Below are positions 33,489-45,600 of a stretch of 64,000 nt of DNA, in pieces (within the stretch, counting starts at the first letter, position 1; every line of letters begins with the position of its first letter). The notes under the pieces were generated by a model that made no database searches, had not been told where the DNA came from, and was given only the letters and a program-made list of their open reading frames with translations. Source of the stretch: Paralithodes platypus (Eukaryota; Arthropoda; Malacostraca; Decapoda; Lithodidae). The translations under genes were made by a program, and so were the position numbers. The stretch lies in assembly GCA_032716605.1 (NCBI GenBank), contig CM064551.1, positions 47,924,674 to 47,988,673 on the forward strand. Reading direction: 5' to 3'.

Positions 33489-36400
33489 TACTTACACTAG
33501 TTGTACTTACACTAGTTGTATTTGCGGGAGTGAGCATGCTCGTTAATTCCCGCCTCCTAAGATATGTTTGTCATACCGTGCTTTGAAACTATGCACTGAT
33601 GGTGCAGACACTACTTCGGCTGGCAATTTGTTCCACCCACTAATCGAGTTGGTAGGAAATCTTTTACTTTTCAGATCAGATTTACTATTTAGCACTTTTA
33701 GTTTGTAGCTGTGACCTCTTGTCCTCTCACCTCCATCCCTCTCTATGAAGTTTTCTTGGTCGATTTTGTCAATACCTCTAACACATTTATATATCTGAAT
33801 TTGCTGTCCTCGTTTCCTTCTCTGTTCCAGTGTAGGTAGATTCAATCTCTCGAGCCTCTCTTGGTACTCCAAATTTTCCAAACCTGGGATCATCCTCGTA
33901 GCTGCTCTCTGTACCCTCTCAATTTTGTGGATATGTTTCTTCAAGTGAGGGGACCACACTACAGATGCATATTCCATCCTGGGTCTTATTATTGCCGTTA
34001 TTATTTGTTTCATGGTGTTTTCATTAAGATAATTGAAAGACATCCTGATATTTGCCAATAGTGCTAGTGATTCTCTCACTATCTTATTTACGTGGCTTTC
34101 TGGAGACATGTTATCCCTAAATTCTATCCCCAAGTCTTTTTCTTTTTCTGCTTTGGGAATCACTTCGTTTCCTAGTTTATAATCTTTTCTAGGTCTGTAC
34201 TTGCTTTTACCCATTTCTAGAGTCTTACATTTCCCTGCATTGAACTCCATATTCCATTTGATGCTCCATTAATGGATCTTTTGCAAATCTGCTTGGAGCT
34301 CAAGGCAATCCTCCTGGGTTCTGATCGTTTTAAGCAGCTTAGCATCGTCCGCAAACATACTCATGTAGCTTGTTAGTCCCTCAGGTAAGTCATTTACAAA
34401 TATTAGAAACATGATTGGGGCTAGAACAGATCCTTGTGGTACCCCACTCGTAATTTGAGTCCAGTTTGACGATTTCCCCCTTACTGTTGTTCTCATCTGT
34501 CTTCCGCTAAGGTAGCTCTCCATCCATTTCAGCAGTTTGTCTCCTACTTTTCCCTCATGTTTTAATTTCCACAGCAATCTCTTGTGTGGAACTTTGTCAA
34601 ATGCCTTTTTAAAGTCTAGGTAGGCACAGTCTACCCATCCTTCCCTCTTGTCCACTGTGTCTATTACTCTAGAGTAAAAACTCAACAAGTTGCTTACACA
34701 TGATCTGCCACCTCTGAATCCAAATTGTCGGTCAGTAATTAATCTTTTGGATTCCAGGTAGTTCAACCCATTTGTCCCTTATTAATCCTTCCAGAATCTT
34801 CATGAGGATGCTCAATAGTGATACAGGTCTATAGTTCAGTGGTTTATCTCTGCTTCCTCCCTTAAATATAGGAATAATGTTTGCTCTTTTCCATTCTGTA
34901 GGTACTATCCCTGTGTCCAATGATTTGGTCATTATGTCATATAACGGTATACTCAGTTCCATAGCATTTTCTTTAATAATCCAGCCTGATACTCTGTCCG
35001 GTCCAGCGGCTTTGTTTGGATCCACCTTACTCATTTTGTCTATGACCTCTGGTCTGTTAAATGTGACTTCCGGCATTTCCTCTGTACCTATCTCATTGGT
35101 TTCTGGTGCAATGAATTCTCCTTCTTTTGTAAATACTGATGCAAAATTTCTATTTAGTTCTTCCGCAATCTCTGTATCCTCTTCTATGATTCTGTTTCCA
35201 CTTTTAATCTTTACGATCGTGGCTTTTATCTTCTTTTTGCCGTTTACAAACTTGAAAAACATTTTTGGATTCTTTTCATAGTTCTCCACTATCCCTTTCT
35301 CATGGTTTGCCTCTGACCTCCTCCTCATTTCTGTGTATTTGTTTCTCTCCTCTTTATACTTTTGCCTGTTATCTTCCGAATCCCAGTTTCTCATCTTTTT
35401 CCAGGCTTTGTTTTTTGCTTCCTGTGCTTGCCTACATTCGCGGTTAAACCATACTTTGCGATTACTTTTTTTCCCTTTATTAATGTACTTAGGGACAAAA
35501 GTTTTTATACCAGTATCATAGATCTCCATGAATGCCTTGAGTTTTTTGTCTACCTCACTTTCAGATAACACCTGATCCCAATTTTGTGACTTGAAAAAAT
35601 CCCGTAGTCCTACGAAATCGGTTCTGGAATACATCCAGTGATTTTCCTTGTGCTTTTCCCTTCCCTTGGGTAGATTATACTTCAATAGTAAGTCTATGTC
35701 TAGAACTGCATTGTCGCTTTTTCCTAGTGGGCATAGGTACTGAATACTTTGAACCTCCTCCTCCCTTCTTGTGAATAGAAGGTCCAATCTAGCTGGTTGA
35801 TCACTTCCCCTTACTCTTGTTGACTCTTTTACATGTTGGTATATAGAATTTTCCATGGCCATACTTAAAAATTCATAGCTCCAACTTTCCTCCCCTGCTC
35901 CGGCTTCAAGATCTTCCCAATTCACTTCCTTGCAGTTAAAGTCCCCACACATGACTATTTCATCCTTTGAAGCCAAGATATTTCCTAGCACACTAATTGT
36001 TTCCTTACGCATTAGGCTATGCTCCTCCTTACCCCATGTCTTCGTCTTGGGAGGTACATACGCTACTATCACCACTTTTTTCGTTTCCACCAATCTCTAT
36101 TGCTAAAACTTCTGCTGTTGAAGTTACTAGTTTTATCTCAGACACAATCAAATCTTTCCTAGTAAGGATGCACACTCCACCTCCATGTCGAAATTTTCTG
36201 TCCCTCCTCCAAATCCTGTATTCAGACCATCCTAGCAAATTTATATCAAGGTCTTCTCTTAGTTTTGTCTCAGTGAGACATACTATCTCTGGTTTCTTAG
36301 TATTGAGTAAGTCTGTTAGTTCTAATTTCTTAGAGATTAGCCCATCGACATTGCTATATAGAATCCTTATACTTTCTAGTCCCCCATTACCTGCTCCAAG

Positions 36401-36536
36401 CCCCTTAACTGCGGCGGTCTGTTCCCTACCCTCTTTTACTTTTAGTTTCTTTTTACCGAAAGTTTCATAATCTTCCCCTTTCTTACTCCGTAAAAAAACT
36501 TATTCTTTTCTTGTTCTGTCCTCTTGCTATTTTCCT
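33489..36536 (-). mobile_element. LINE G copy 1 (tandem array unit)
   Basis: Minus-strand LINE unit of 3.05 kb. The 3' end has a doubled acttacactagttgt motif. The 5' end is cut at gctattttcct, where a (GT)8 joins it to G2. ORF2 is split: 36238-36029, 36093-34732, 34766-34269 and 34250-33543, by a missing TA near 36076, an extra A near 34766 and a stop near 34270. Encoded motifs are those of G3. It keeps the Lys-Ser-Asp-Leu segment near 33680 that G2-G4 have lost. Confidence 0.93.
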
Positions 36537-36552
36537 GTGTGTGTGTGTGTGT
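36537..36552. repeat. (GT)8 joint between G1 and G2
   Basis: On the minus strand this is the (AC)n tail of G2, joined without spacer to the truncated 5' end of G1. Confidence 0.9.
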
Positions 36553-39500
36553 ACTTACACTAGTTGTACTTACACTAGTTGTATTTGCGGGAGTGAGCAT
36601 GCTCGTTAATTCCCGCCTCCTAAGATATGTTTGTCATACCGTGCTTTGAAACTATGCACTGATGGTGCAGACACTACTTCGGCTGGCAATTTGTTCCACC
36701 CACTAATCGAGTTGGTAGGAAATCTTTTACTATTAAGCACTTTTAGTTTGTAGCTGTGACCTCTTGTTCTCTCACCTCCATCCCTCACTATGAAGTTTTC
36801 TTGGTCGATTTTGTCAATACCTCTAACACATTTGTATATCTGAATTTGCTGTCCTCGTTTCCTTCTCTGTTCCAGTGTAGGTAGATTCAATCTCTCGAGC
36901 CTCTCTTGGTACTCCAAATTTTCCAAACCTGGGATCATCCTCGTAGCTGCTCTCTGTACCCTCTCAATTTTGTGGATATGTTTCTTCAAGTGAGGGGACC
37001 ACACTACAGATGCATATTCCATCCTAGGTCTTATTATTGCCGTTATTATTTGTTTCATGGTGTTTTCATTAAGATAATTGAAAGACATCCTGATATTTGC
37101 CAATTGTGCTAGTGATTCTCTAACTATCTTATTTACGTGGCTTTCTGGAGACATGTTATCCTTAAATTCTATCCCCAAGTCTTTTTCTTTTTCTGCTTTG
37201 GGAATCACTTCGTTTCCTAGTTTATAATCTTTTCTAGGTCTGTACTTGCTTTTACCCATTTCTAGAGTCTTACATTTCCCTGCATTGAACTCCATATTCC
37301 ATTTGATGCTCCATTCATGGATCTTTTGCAAATCTGCTTGGAGCTCAAGGCAATCCTCCTGGGTTCTGATCGTTTTAAGCAGCTTAGCATCGTCTGCAAA
37401 CATCATGTAGCTTGTTAGTCCCTCAGGTAAATCATTTACAAATATTAGAAACATGATTGGGGCTAGGACAGATCCTTGTGGTACTCCACTCGTAATTTGA
37501 GTCCAGTTTGACGATTTCCCCCTTACTGTTGTTCTCATCTGTCTTCCGCTAAGGTAGCTCTCCATCCATTTCAGCAGTTTGTCTCCTACTTTTCCCTCAT
37601 GTTTTAATTTCCACAGCAATCTCTTGTGTGGAACTTTGTCAAATGCCTTTTTAAAGTCTAGGTAGGCACAGTCTACCCATCCTTCCCTCTTGTCCACTGT
37701 GTCTATTACTCTAGAGTAAAAACTCAACAAGTTGCTTACACATGATCTGCCTCCTCTGAATCCAAATTGTCGGTCAGTAATTAATTTTTTGGATTCCAGG
37801 TAGTTCACCCATTTGTCCCTTATTAATCCTTCCAGAATCTTCATGAGGATGCTCAATAGTGATACAGGTCTATAGTTCAGTGGTTTATCTCTGCTTCCTC
37901 CCTTAAATATAGGAATAATGTTTGCTCTTTTCCATTCTGTAGGTACTATCCCTGTGTCCAATGATTTGGTCATTATATCATATAACGGTATACTCAGTTC
38001 CTTAGCATTTTCTTTAATAATCCAGCCTGATACTCCGTCCGGTCCAGCGGCTTTGTTTGGATCCACCTTACTCATTTTGTCTATGAGCTCTGGTCTGTTA
38101 AATGTGACTTCCGGCATTTCCTCTGTACCTATCTCATTGGTTTCTGGTGCAATGAATTCTCCTTCTTTTGTAAATACTGATGCAAAATTTCTATTTAGTT
38201 CTTCCGCAATCTCTGTATCCTCTTCTATGATTCTGTTTCCACTTTTAATCTTTACGATCGTGGCTTTTATCTTCTTTTTGCCGTTTACAAACTTGAAAAA
38301 CATTTTTGGATTCTTTTCATAGTTCTCCACTATCCCTTTCTCATGGTTTGCCTCTGACCTCCTCCTCATTTCTGTGTATTTGTTTCTCTCCTCTTTATAC
38401 TTTTGCCTGTTATCTTCCGAATCCCAGTTTCTCATCTTTTTCCAGGCTTTGTTTTTTGCTTCCTGTGCTTGCCTACATTCGCGGTTAAACCATACTTTGC
38501 GATTACTTTTTTTCCCTTTATTAATGTACTTAGGGACAAAAGTTTTTATACCAGTATCATAGATCTCCATGAATGCCTTGAGTTTTTTGTCTACCTCACT
38601 TTCAGATAACACCTGATCCCAATTTTGTGACTTGAAAAAATCCCGTAGTCCTACGAAATCGGTTCTGGAATACATCCAGTGATTTTCCTTGTGCTTTTCC
38701 CTTCCCTTGGGTAGATTATACTTCAATAGTAAGTCTATGTCTAGAACTGCATTGTCGCTTTTTCCTAGTGGGCATAGGTACTGAATACTTTGAACCTCCT
38801 CCTCCCTTCTTGTGAATAGAAGGTCCAATCTAGCTGGTTGATCACTTCCCCTTACTCTTGTTGACTCTTTTACATGTTGGTATATAGAATTTTCCATGGC
38901 CATACTTAAAAATTCATAGCTCCAACTTTCCTCCCCTGCTCCGGCTTCAAGATCTTCCCAATTCACTTCCTTGCAGTTAAAGTCCCCACACATGACTATT
39001 TCATCCTTTGAAGCCAAGATATTTCCTAGCACACTAATTGTTTCCTTACGCATTAGGCTATGCTCCTCCTTACCCCATGTCTTCGTCTTGGGAGGTACAT
39101 ACGCTACTATCACCACTATTTTTTCGTTTCCACCAATCTCTATTGCTAAAACTTCTGCTGTTGAAGTTACTAGTTTATCTCAGACACAATCAAATCTTTC
39201 CTAGTAAGGATGCACACTCCACCTCCATGTCGAAATTTTCTGTCCCTCCTCCAAATCCTGTATTCAGACCATCCTAGCAAATTTATATCAAGGTCTTCTC
39301 TTAGTTTTGTCTCAGTGAGACATACTATCTCTGGTTTCTTAGTATTGAGTAAGTCTGTTAGTTCTAATTTCTTAGAGATTAGCCCATCGACATTGCTATA
39401 TAGAATCCTTATACTTTCTAGTCCCCCATTACCTGCTCCAAGCCCCTTAACTGCGGCGGTCTGTTCCCTACCCTCTTTTACTTTTAGTTTCTTTTTACCG

Positions 39501-39578
39501 AAAGTTTCATAATCTTCCCCTTTCTTACTCCGTAAAAAAACTTATTCTTTTCTTGTTCTGTCCTCTTGCTATTTTCCT
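36553..39578 (-). mobile_element. LINE G copy 2 (tandem array unit)
   Basis: Unit nearly identical to G1 and G3, with the same 5' cut. ORF2 is open from 39116 to 36606 (836 codons): SIYQHVKEST, RLDLLFTRREE, YRPVSLLSILMK, RQFGFRGGRSC, YLDFKKAFDKVPHKRLL, SGVPQGSVLAPIMF, FADDAKLL, ending HILGGGN. One T is missing near 39173, which separates the first part of the endonuclease. One codon is deleted just before FADD (near 37403). Confidence 0.93.
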
Positions 39579-39594
39579 GTGTGTGTGTGTGTGT
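39579..39594. repeat. (GT)8 joint between G2 and G3
   Basis: Same joint as at 36537. Confidence 0.9.
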
Positions 39595-42500
39595 ACTTAC
39601 ACTAGTTGTACTTACACTAGTTGTATTTGCGGGAGTGAGCATGCTCGTTAATTCCCGCCTCCTAAGATATGTTTGTCATACCGTGCTTTGAAACTATGCA
39701 CTGATGGTGCAGACACTACTTCGGCTGGCAATTTGTTCCACCCACTAATCGAGTTGGTAGGAAATCTTTTACTATTTACTATTAGCACTTTTAGTTTGTA
39801 GCTGTGACCTCTTGTTCTCTCACCTCCATCCCTCACTATGAAGTTTTCTTGGTCGATTTTGTCAATACCTCTAACACATTTGTATATCTGAATTTGCTGT
39901 CCTCGTTTCCTTCTCTGTTCCAGTGTAGGTAGATTCAATCTCTCGAGCCTCTCTTGGTACTCCAAATTTTCCAAACCTGGGATCATCCTCGTAGCTGCTC
40001 TCTGTACCCTCTCAATTTTGTGGATATGTTTCTTCAAGTGAGGGGACCACACTACAGATGCATATTCCATCCTAGGTCTTATTATTGCCGTTATTATTTG
40101 TTTCATGGTGTTTTCATTAAGATAATTGAAAGACATCCTGATATTTGCCAATTGTGCTAGTGATTCTCTCACTATCTTATTTACGTGGCTTTCTGGAGAC
40201 ATGTTATCCTTAAATTCTATCCCCAAGTCTTTTTCTTTTTCTGCTTTGGGAATCACTTCGTTTCCTAGTTTATAATCTTTTCTAGGTCTGTACTTGCTTT
40301 TACCCATTTCTAGAGTCTTACATTTCCCTGCATTGAACTCCATATTCCATTTGATGCTCCATTCATGGATCTTTTGCAAATCTGCTTGGAGCTCAAGGCA
40401 ATCCTCCTGGGTTCTGATCGTTTTAAGCAGCTTAGCATCGTCTGCAAACATGCTCATGTAGCTTGTTAGTCCCTCAGGTAAATCATTTACAAATATTAGA
40501 AACATGATTGGGGCTAGGACAGATCCTTGTGGTACTCCACTCGTAATTTGAGTCCAGTTTGACGATTTCCCCCTTACTGTTGTTCTCATCTGTCTTCCGC
40601 TAAGGTAGCTCTCCATCCATTTCAGCAGTTTGTCTCCTACTTTTCCCTCATGTTTTAATTTCCACAGCAATCTCTTGTGTGGAACTTTGTCAAATGCCTT
40701 TTTAAAGTCTAGGTAGGCACAGTCTACCCATCCTTCCCTCTTGTCCACTGTGTCTATTACTCTAGAGTAAAAACTCAACAAGTTGCTTACACATGATCTG
40801 CCTCCTCTGAATCCAAATTGTCGGTCAGTAATTAATTTTTTGGATTCCAGGTAGTTCACCCATTTGTCCCTTATTAATCCTTCCAGAATCTTCATGAGGA
40901 TGCTCAATAGTGATACAGGTCTATAGTTCAGTGGTTTATCTCTGCTTCCTCCCTTAAATATAGGAATAATGTTTGCTCTTTTCCATTCTGTAGGTACTAT
41001 CCCTGTGTCCAATGATTTGGTCATTATATCATATAACGGTATACTCAGTTCCTTAGCATTTTCTTTAATAATCCAGCCTGATACTCCGTCCGGTCCAGCG
41101 GCTTTGTTTGGATCCACCTTACTCATTTTGTCTATGAGCTCTGGTCTGTTAAATGTGACTTCCGGCATTTCCTCTGTACCTATCTCATTGGTTTCTGGTG
41201 CAATGAATTCTCCTTCTTTTGTAAATACTGATGCAAAATTTCTATTTAGTTCTTCCGCAATCTCTGTATCCTCTTCTATGATTCTGTTTCCACTTTTAAT
41301 CTTTACGATCGTGGCTTTTATCTTCTTTTTGCCGTTTACAAACTTGAAAAACATTTTTGGATTCTTTTCATAGTTCTCCACTATCCCTTTCTCATGGTTT
41401 GCCTCTGACCTCCTCCTCATTTCTGTGTATTTGTTTCTCTCCTCTTTATACTTTTGCCTGTTATCTTCCGAATCCCAGTTTCTCATCTTTTTCCAGGCTT
41501 TGTTTTTTGCTTCCTGTGCTTGCCTACATTCGCGGTTAAACCATACTTTGCGATTACTTTTTTTCCCTTTATTAATGTACTTAGGGACAAAAGTTTTTAT
41601 ACCAGTATCATAGATCTCCATGAATGCCTTGAGTTTTTTGTCTACCTCACTTTCAGATAATACCTGATCCCAATTTTGTGACTTGAAAAAATCCCGTAGT
41701 CCTTCGAAATCGGTTCTGGAATACATCCAGTGATTTTCCTTGTGCTTTTCCCTTCCCTTGGGTAGATAATACTTCAATAGTAAGTCTATGTCTACAACTG
41801 CATGGTCGCTTTTTCCTAGTGGGCATAGGTACTGAATACTTTGAACCTCCTCCTCCCTTCTTGTGAATAGAAGGTCCAATCTAGCTGGTTGATCACTTCC
41901 CCTTACTCTTGTTGACTCTTTTACATGTTGGTATATAGAATTTTCCATGGCCATACTTAAAAATTCATAGCTCCAACTTTCCTCCCCTGCTCCGGCTTCA
42001 AGATCTTCCCAATTCACTTCCTTGCAGTTAAAGTCCCCACACATGACTATTTCATCCTTTGAAGCCAAGATATTTCCTAGCACACTAATTGTTTCCTTAC
42101 GCATTAGGCTATGCTCCTCCTTACCCCATGTCTTCGTCTTGGGAGGTACATACGCTACTATCACCACTATTTTTTCGTTTCCACCAATCTCTATTGCTAA
42201 AACTTCTGCTGTTGAAGTTACTAGTTTTATCTCAGACACAATCAAATCTTTCCTAGTAAGGATGCACACTCCACCTCCATGTCGAAATTTTCTGTCCCTC
42301 CTCCAAATCCTGTATTCAGACCATCCTAGCAAATTTATATCAAGGTCTTCTCTTAGTTTTGTCTCAGTGAGACATACTATCTCTGGTTTCTTAGTATTGA
42401 GTAAGTCTGTTAGTTCTAATTTCTTAGAGATTAGCCCATCGACATTGCTATATAGAATCCTTATACTTTCTAGTCCCCCATTACCTGCTCCAAGCCCCTT

Positions 42501-42633
42501 AACTGCGGCGGTCTGTTCCCTACCCTCTTTTACTTTTAGTTTCTTTTTACCGAAAGTTTCATAATCTTCCCCTTTCTTACTCCGTAAAAAAACTTATTCT
42601 TTCTTTTCTGTTCTGTCCTCTTGCTATTTTCCT
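39595..42633 (-). mobile_element. LINE G copy 3 (tandem array unit, ORF2 uninterrupted)
   Basis: Array unit with the same 3' end and the same 5' cut as G1 and G2, and the only one whose ORF2 frame has no break. It lacks ORF1 except for a few final codons. Confidence 0.93.
39648..42593 (-). CDS. LINE G3 ORF2: AP endonuclease-reverse transcriptase
   Basis: A frame of 982 codons, open from the TAA at 42594 to the stop after HILGGGN. Order: endonuclease with LYSNVDGL (Asn), CLTETKL (Glu), GGGVCIL, VAYVPPKT, MCGDFNCKEVNW (Asp/Asn), RLDLLFTRRE and GKSDHAVV (Asp-His); a basic linker; RT with AAGPDGVSGW, NYRPVSLLSILMK, RQFGFRGGRSC, YLDFKKAFDKVPHKRLL, SGVPQGSVLAPIMFLIFVND and MFADDAKLL; thumb with WSPHLKKHIHKIERVQRAA. 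No ATG occurs in the first part of the frame, including the whole N-terminal endonuclease motif block, so the start is unresolved (re-initiation or frameshift from ORF1). CR1-type by motif style. A 3-bp-preserving change near 39775 alters the Lys-Ser-Asp-Leu segment. Confidence 0.9.
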   Translation of the reverse strand, partial: VFLRSKKGEDYETFGKKKLKVKEGREQTAAVKGLGAGNGGLESIRILYSNVDGLISKKLELTDLLNTKKPEIVCLTETKLREDLDINLLGWSEYRIWRRDRKFRHGGGVCILTRKDLIVSEIKLVTSTAEVLAIEIGGNEKIVVIVAYVPPKTKTWGKEEHSLMRKETISVLGNILASKDEIVMCGDFNCKEVNWEDLEAGAGEESWSYEFLSMAMENSIYQHVKESTRVRGSDQPARLDLLFTRREEEVQSIQYLCPLGKSDHAVVDIDLLLKYYLPKGREKHKENHWMYSRTDFEGLRDFFKSQNWDQVLSESEVDKKLKAFMEIYDTGIKTFVPKYINKGKKSNRKVWFNRECRQAQEAKNKAWKKMRNWDSEDNRQKYKEERNKYTEMRRRSEANHEKGIVENYEKNPKMFFKFVNGKKKIKATIVKIKSGNRIIEEDTEIAEELNRNFASVFTKEGEFIAPETNEIGTEEMPEVTFNRPELIDKMSKVDPNKAAGPDGVSGWIIKENAKELSIPLYDIMTKSLDTGIVPTEWKRANIIPIFKGGSRDKPLNYRPVSLLSILMKILEGLIRDKWVNYLESKKLITDRQFGFRGGRSCVSNLLSFYSRVIDTVDKREGWVDCAYLDFKKAFDKVPHKRLLWKLKHEGKVGDKLLKWMESYLSGRQMRTTVRGKSSNWTQITSGVPQGSVLAPIMFLIFVNDLPEGLTSYMSMFADDAKLLKTIRTQEDCLELQADLQKIHEWSIKWNMEFNAGKCKTLEMGKSKYRPRKDYKLGNEVIPKAEKEKDLGIEFKDNMSPESHVNKIVRESLAQLANIRMSFNYLNENTMKQIITAIIRPRMEYASVVWSPHLKKHIHKIERVQRAATRMIPGLENLEYQERLERLNLPTLEQRRKRGQQIQIYKCVRGIDKIDQENFIVRDGGERTRGHSYKLKVLIVNSKRFPTNSISGWNKLPAEVVSAPSVHSFKARYDKHILGGGN

Positions 42634-42649
42634 GTGTGTGTGTGTGTGT
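42634..42649. repeat. (GT)8 joint between G3 and G4
   Basis: Same joint as in the other array borders. Confidence 0.9.
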
Positions 42650-42702
42650 ACTTACACTAGTTGTACTTACACTAGTTGTATTTGCGGGAGTGAGCATGCT
42701 CG

Positions 42703-45600
42703 TTAATTCCCGCCTCCTAAGATATGTTTGTCATACCGTGCTTTGAAACTATGCACTGATGGTGCAGACACTACTTCGGCTGGCAATTTGTTCCACCCAC
42801 TAATCGAGTTGGTAGGAAATCTTTTACTATTAAGCACTTTTAGTTTGTAGCTGTGACCTCTTGTTCTCTCACCTCCATCCCTCACTATGAAGTTTTCTTG
42901 GTCGATTTTGTCAATACCTCTAACACATTTGTATATCTGAATTTGCTGTCCTCGTTTCCTTCTCTGTTCCAGTGTAGGTAGATTCAATCTCTCGAGCCTC
43001 TCTTGGTACTCCAAATTTTCCAAACCTGGGATCATCCTCGTAGCTGCTCTCTGTACCCTCTCAATTTTGTGGATATGTTTCTTCAAGTGAGGGGACCACA
43101 CTACAGATGCATATTCCATCCTAGGTCTTATTATTGCCGTTATTATTTGTTTCATGGTGTTTTCATTAAGATAATTGAAAGACATCCAGTGATTCTCTCA
43201 CTATCTTATTTACGTGGCTTTCTGGAGACATGTTATCCTTAAATTCTATCCCCAAGTCTTTTTCTTTTTCTGCTTTGGGAATCACTTCGTTTCCTAGTTT
43301 ATAATCTTTTCTAGGTCTGTACTTGCTTTTACCCATTTCTAGAGTCTTACATTTCCCTGCATTGAACTCCATATTCCATTTGATGCTCCATTCATGGATC
43401 TTTTGCAAATCTGCTTGGAGCTCAAGGCAATCCTCCTGGGTTCTGATCGTTTTAAGCAGCTTAGCATCGTCTGCAAACATGCTCATGTAGCTTGTTAGTC
43501 CCTCAGGTAAATCATTTACAAATATTAGAAACATGATTGGGGCTAGGACAGATCCTTGTGGTACTCCACTCGTAATTTGAGTCCAGTTTGACGATTTCCC
43601 CCTTACTGTTGTTCTCATCTGTCTTCCGCTAAGGTAGCTCTCCATCCATTTCAGCAGTTTGTCTCCTACTTTTCCCTCATGTTTTAATTTCCACAGCAAT
43701 CTCTTGTGTGGAACTTTGTCAAATGCCTTTTTAAAGTCTAGGTAGGCACAGTCTACCCATCCTTCCCTCTTGTCCACTGTGTCTATTACTCTAGAGTAAA
43801 AACTCAACAAGTTGCTTACACATGATCTGCCTCCTCTGAATCCAAATTGTCGGTCAGTAATTAATTTTTTGGATTCCAGGTAGTTCACCCATTTGTCCCT
43901 TATTAATCCTTCCAGAATCTTCATGAGGATGCTCAATAGTGATACAGGTCTATAGTTCAGTGGTTTATCTCTGCTTCCTCCCTTAAATATAGGAATAATG
44001 TTTGCTCTTTTCCATTCTGTAGGTACTATCCCTGTGTCCAATGATTTGGTCATTATATCATATAACGGTATACTCAGTTCCTTAGCATTTTCTTTAATAA
44101 TCCAGCCTGATACTCCGTCCGGTCCAGCGGCTTTGTTTGGATCCACCTTACTCATTTTGTCTATGAGCTCTGGTCTGTTAAATGTGACTTCCGGCATTTC
44201 CTCTGTACCTATCTCATTGGTTTCTGGTGCAATGAATTCTCCTTCTTTTGTAAATACTGATGCAAAATTTCTATTTAGTTCTTCCGCAATCTCTGTATCC
44301 TCTTCTATGATTCTGTTTCCACTTTTAATCTTTACGATCGTGGCTTTTATCTTCTTTTTGCCGTTTACAAACTTGAAAAACATTTTTGGATTCTTTTCAT
44401 AGTTCTCCACTATCCATTTCTCATGGTTTGCCTCTGACCTCCTCCTCATTTCTGTGTATTTGTTTCTCTCCTCTTTATACTTTTGCCTGTTATCTTCCGA
44501 ATCCCAGTTTCTCATCTTTTTCCAGGCTTTGTTTTTTGCTTCCTGTGCTTGCCTACATTCGCGGTTAAACCATACTTTGCGATTACTTTTTTTCCTTTTA
44601 TTAATGTACTTAGGGACAAAAGTTTTTATACCAGTATCATAGATCTCCATGAATGCCTTGAGTTTTTTGTCTACCTCACTTTCAGATAATACCTGATCCC
44701 AATTTTGTGACTTGAAAAAATCCCGTAGTCCTTCGAAATCGGTTCTGGAATACATCCAGTGATTTTCCTTGTGCTTTTCCCTTCCCTTGGGTAGATAATA
44801 CTTCAATAGTAAGTCTATGTCTACAACTGCATGGTCGCTTTTTCCTAGTGGGCATAGGTACTGAATACTTTGAACCTCCTCCTCCCTTCTTGTGAATAGA
44901 AGGTCCAATCTAGCTGGTTGATCACTTCCCCTTACTCTTGTTGACATGTTGACTTGTTACATGTTGGTATATAGAATTTTCCATGGCCATACTTAAAAAT
45001 TCATAGCCCCAACTTTCCTCCTCTGTTCCGGCTTCAAGATCTTCCCAATTCACTTCCTTGCAGTTAAAGTCCCCACACATGACTATTTCATCCTTTGAAG
45101 CCAAGATATTTCCTAGCACACTAATTGTTTCCTTACGCATTAGGCTATGCTCCTCCTTACCCCATGTCTTCGTCTTGGGAGGTACATCCGCTACTATCAC
45201 CACTATTTTTTCGTTTCCACCAATCTCTATTGCTAAAACTTCTGCTGTTGAAGTTTCTAGTTTTATCTCAGACACAATCAAATCTTTCCTAGTAAGGATG
45301 CACACTCCACCTCCATGTCGAAATTTTCTGTCCCTCCTCCAAATCCTGTATTCAGACCATCCTAGCAAATTTATATCAAGGTCCTCTCTTAGTTTTGTCT
45401 CAGTGAGACATACTATTTCTGGTTTCTTAGTATTGAGTAAGTCTGTTAGTTCTAGTTTCTTAGAGATTAGCCCATCGACATTGCTATATAGAATCCTTAT
45501 ACTTTCTAGTCCCCCATTACCTGCTCCAAGCGCCTTATCTGCGGCGGTCTGTTCCCTACCCTCTTTTACTCTTATTTTCTTTTTACCGAAAGTTTCATCA
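42703..45600 (-). pseudogene. LINE G4 ORF2, three-part
   Basis: 45368-44922 (with open frame upstream) carries the endonuclease through CGDFNCKEVNW. 44947-43166 carries RLDLLFTRREE, GKSDHAVV, linker, NYRPVSLLS, YLDFKKAFDKVPHKRLL, SGVPQGSVLAPIMF and MFADDAKLL. 43185-42703 carries the thumb and C-terminus. The deletion at 43187 removes about nine codons (ALLANIR-type segment in G1). Same protein as G3 otherwise. Confidence 0.88.
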
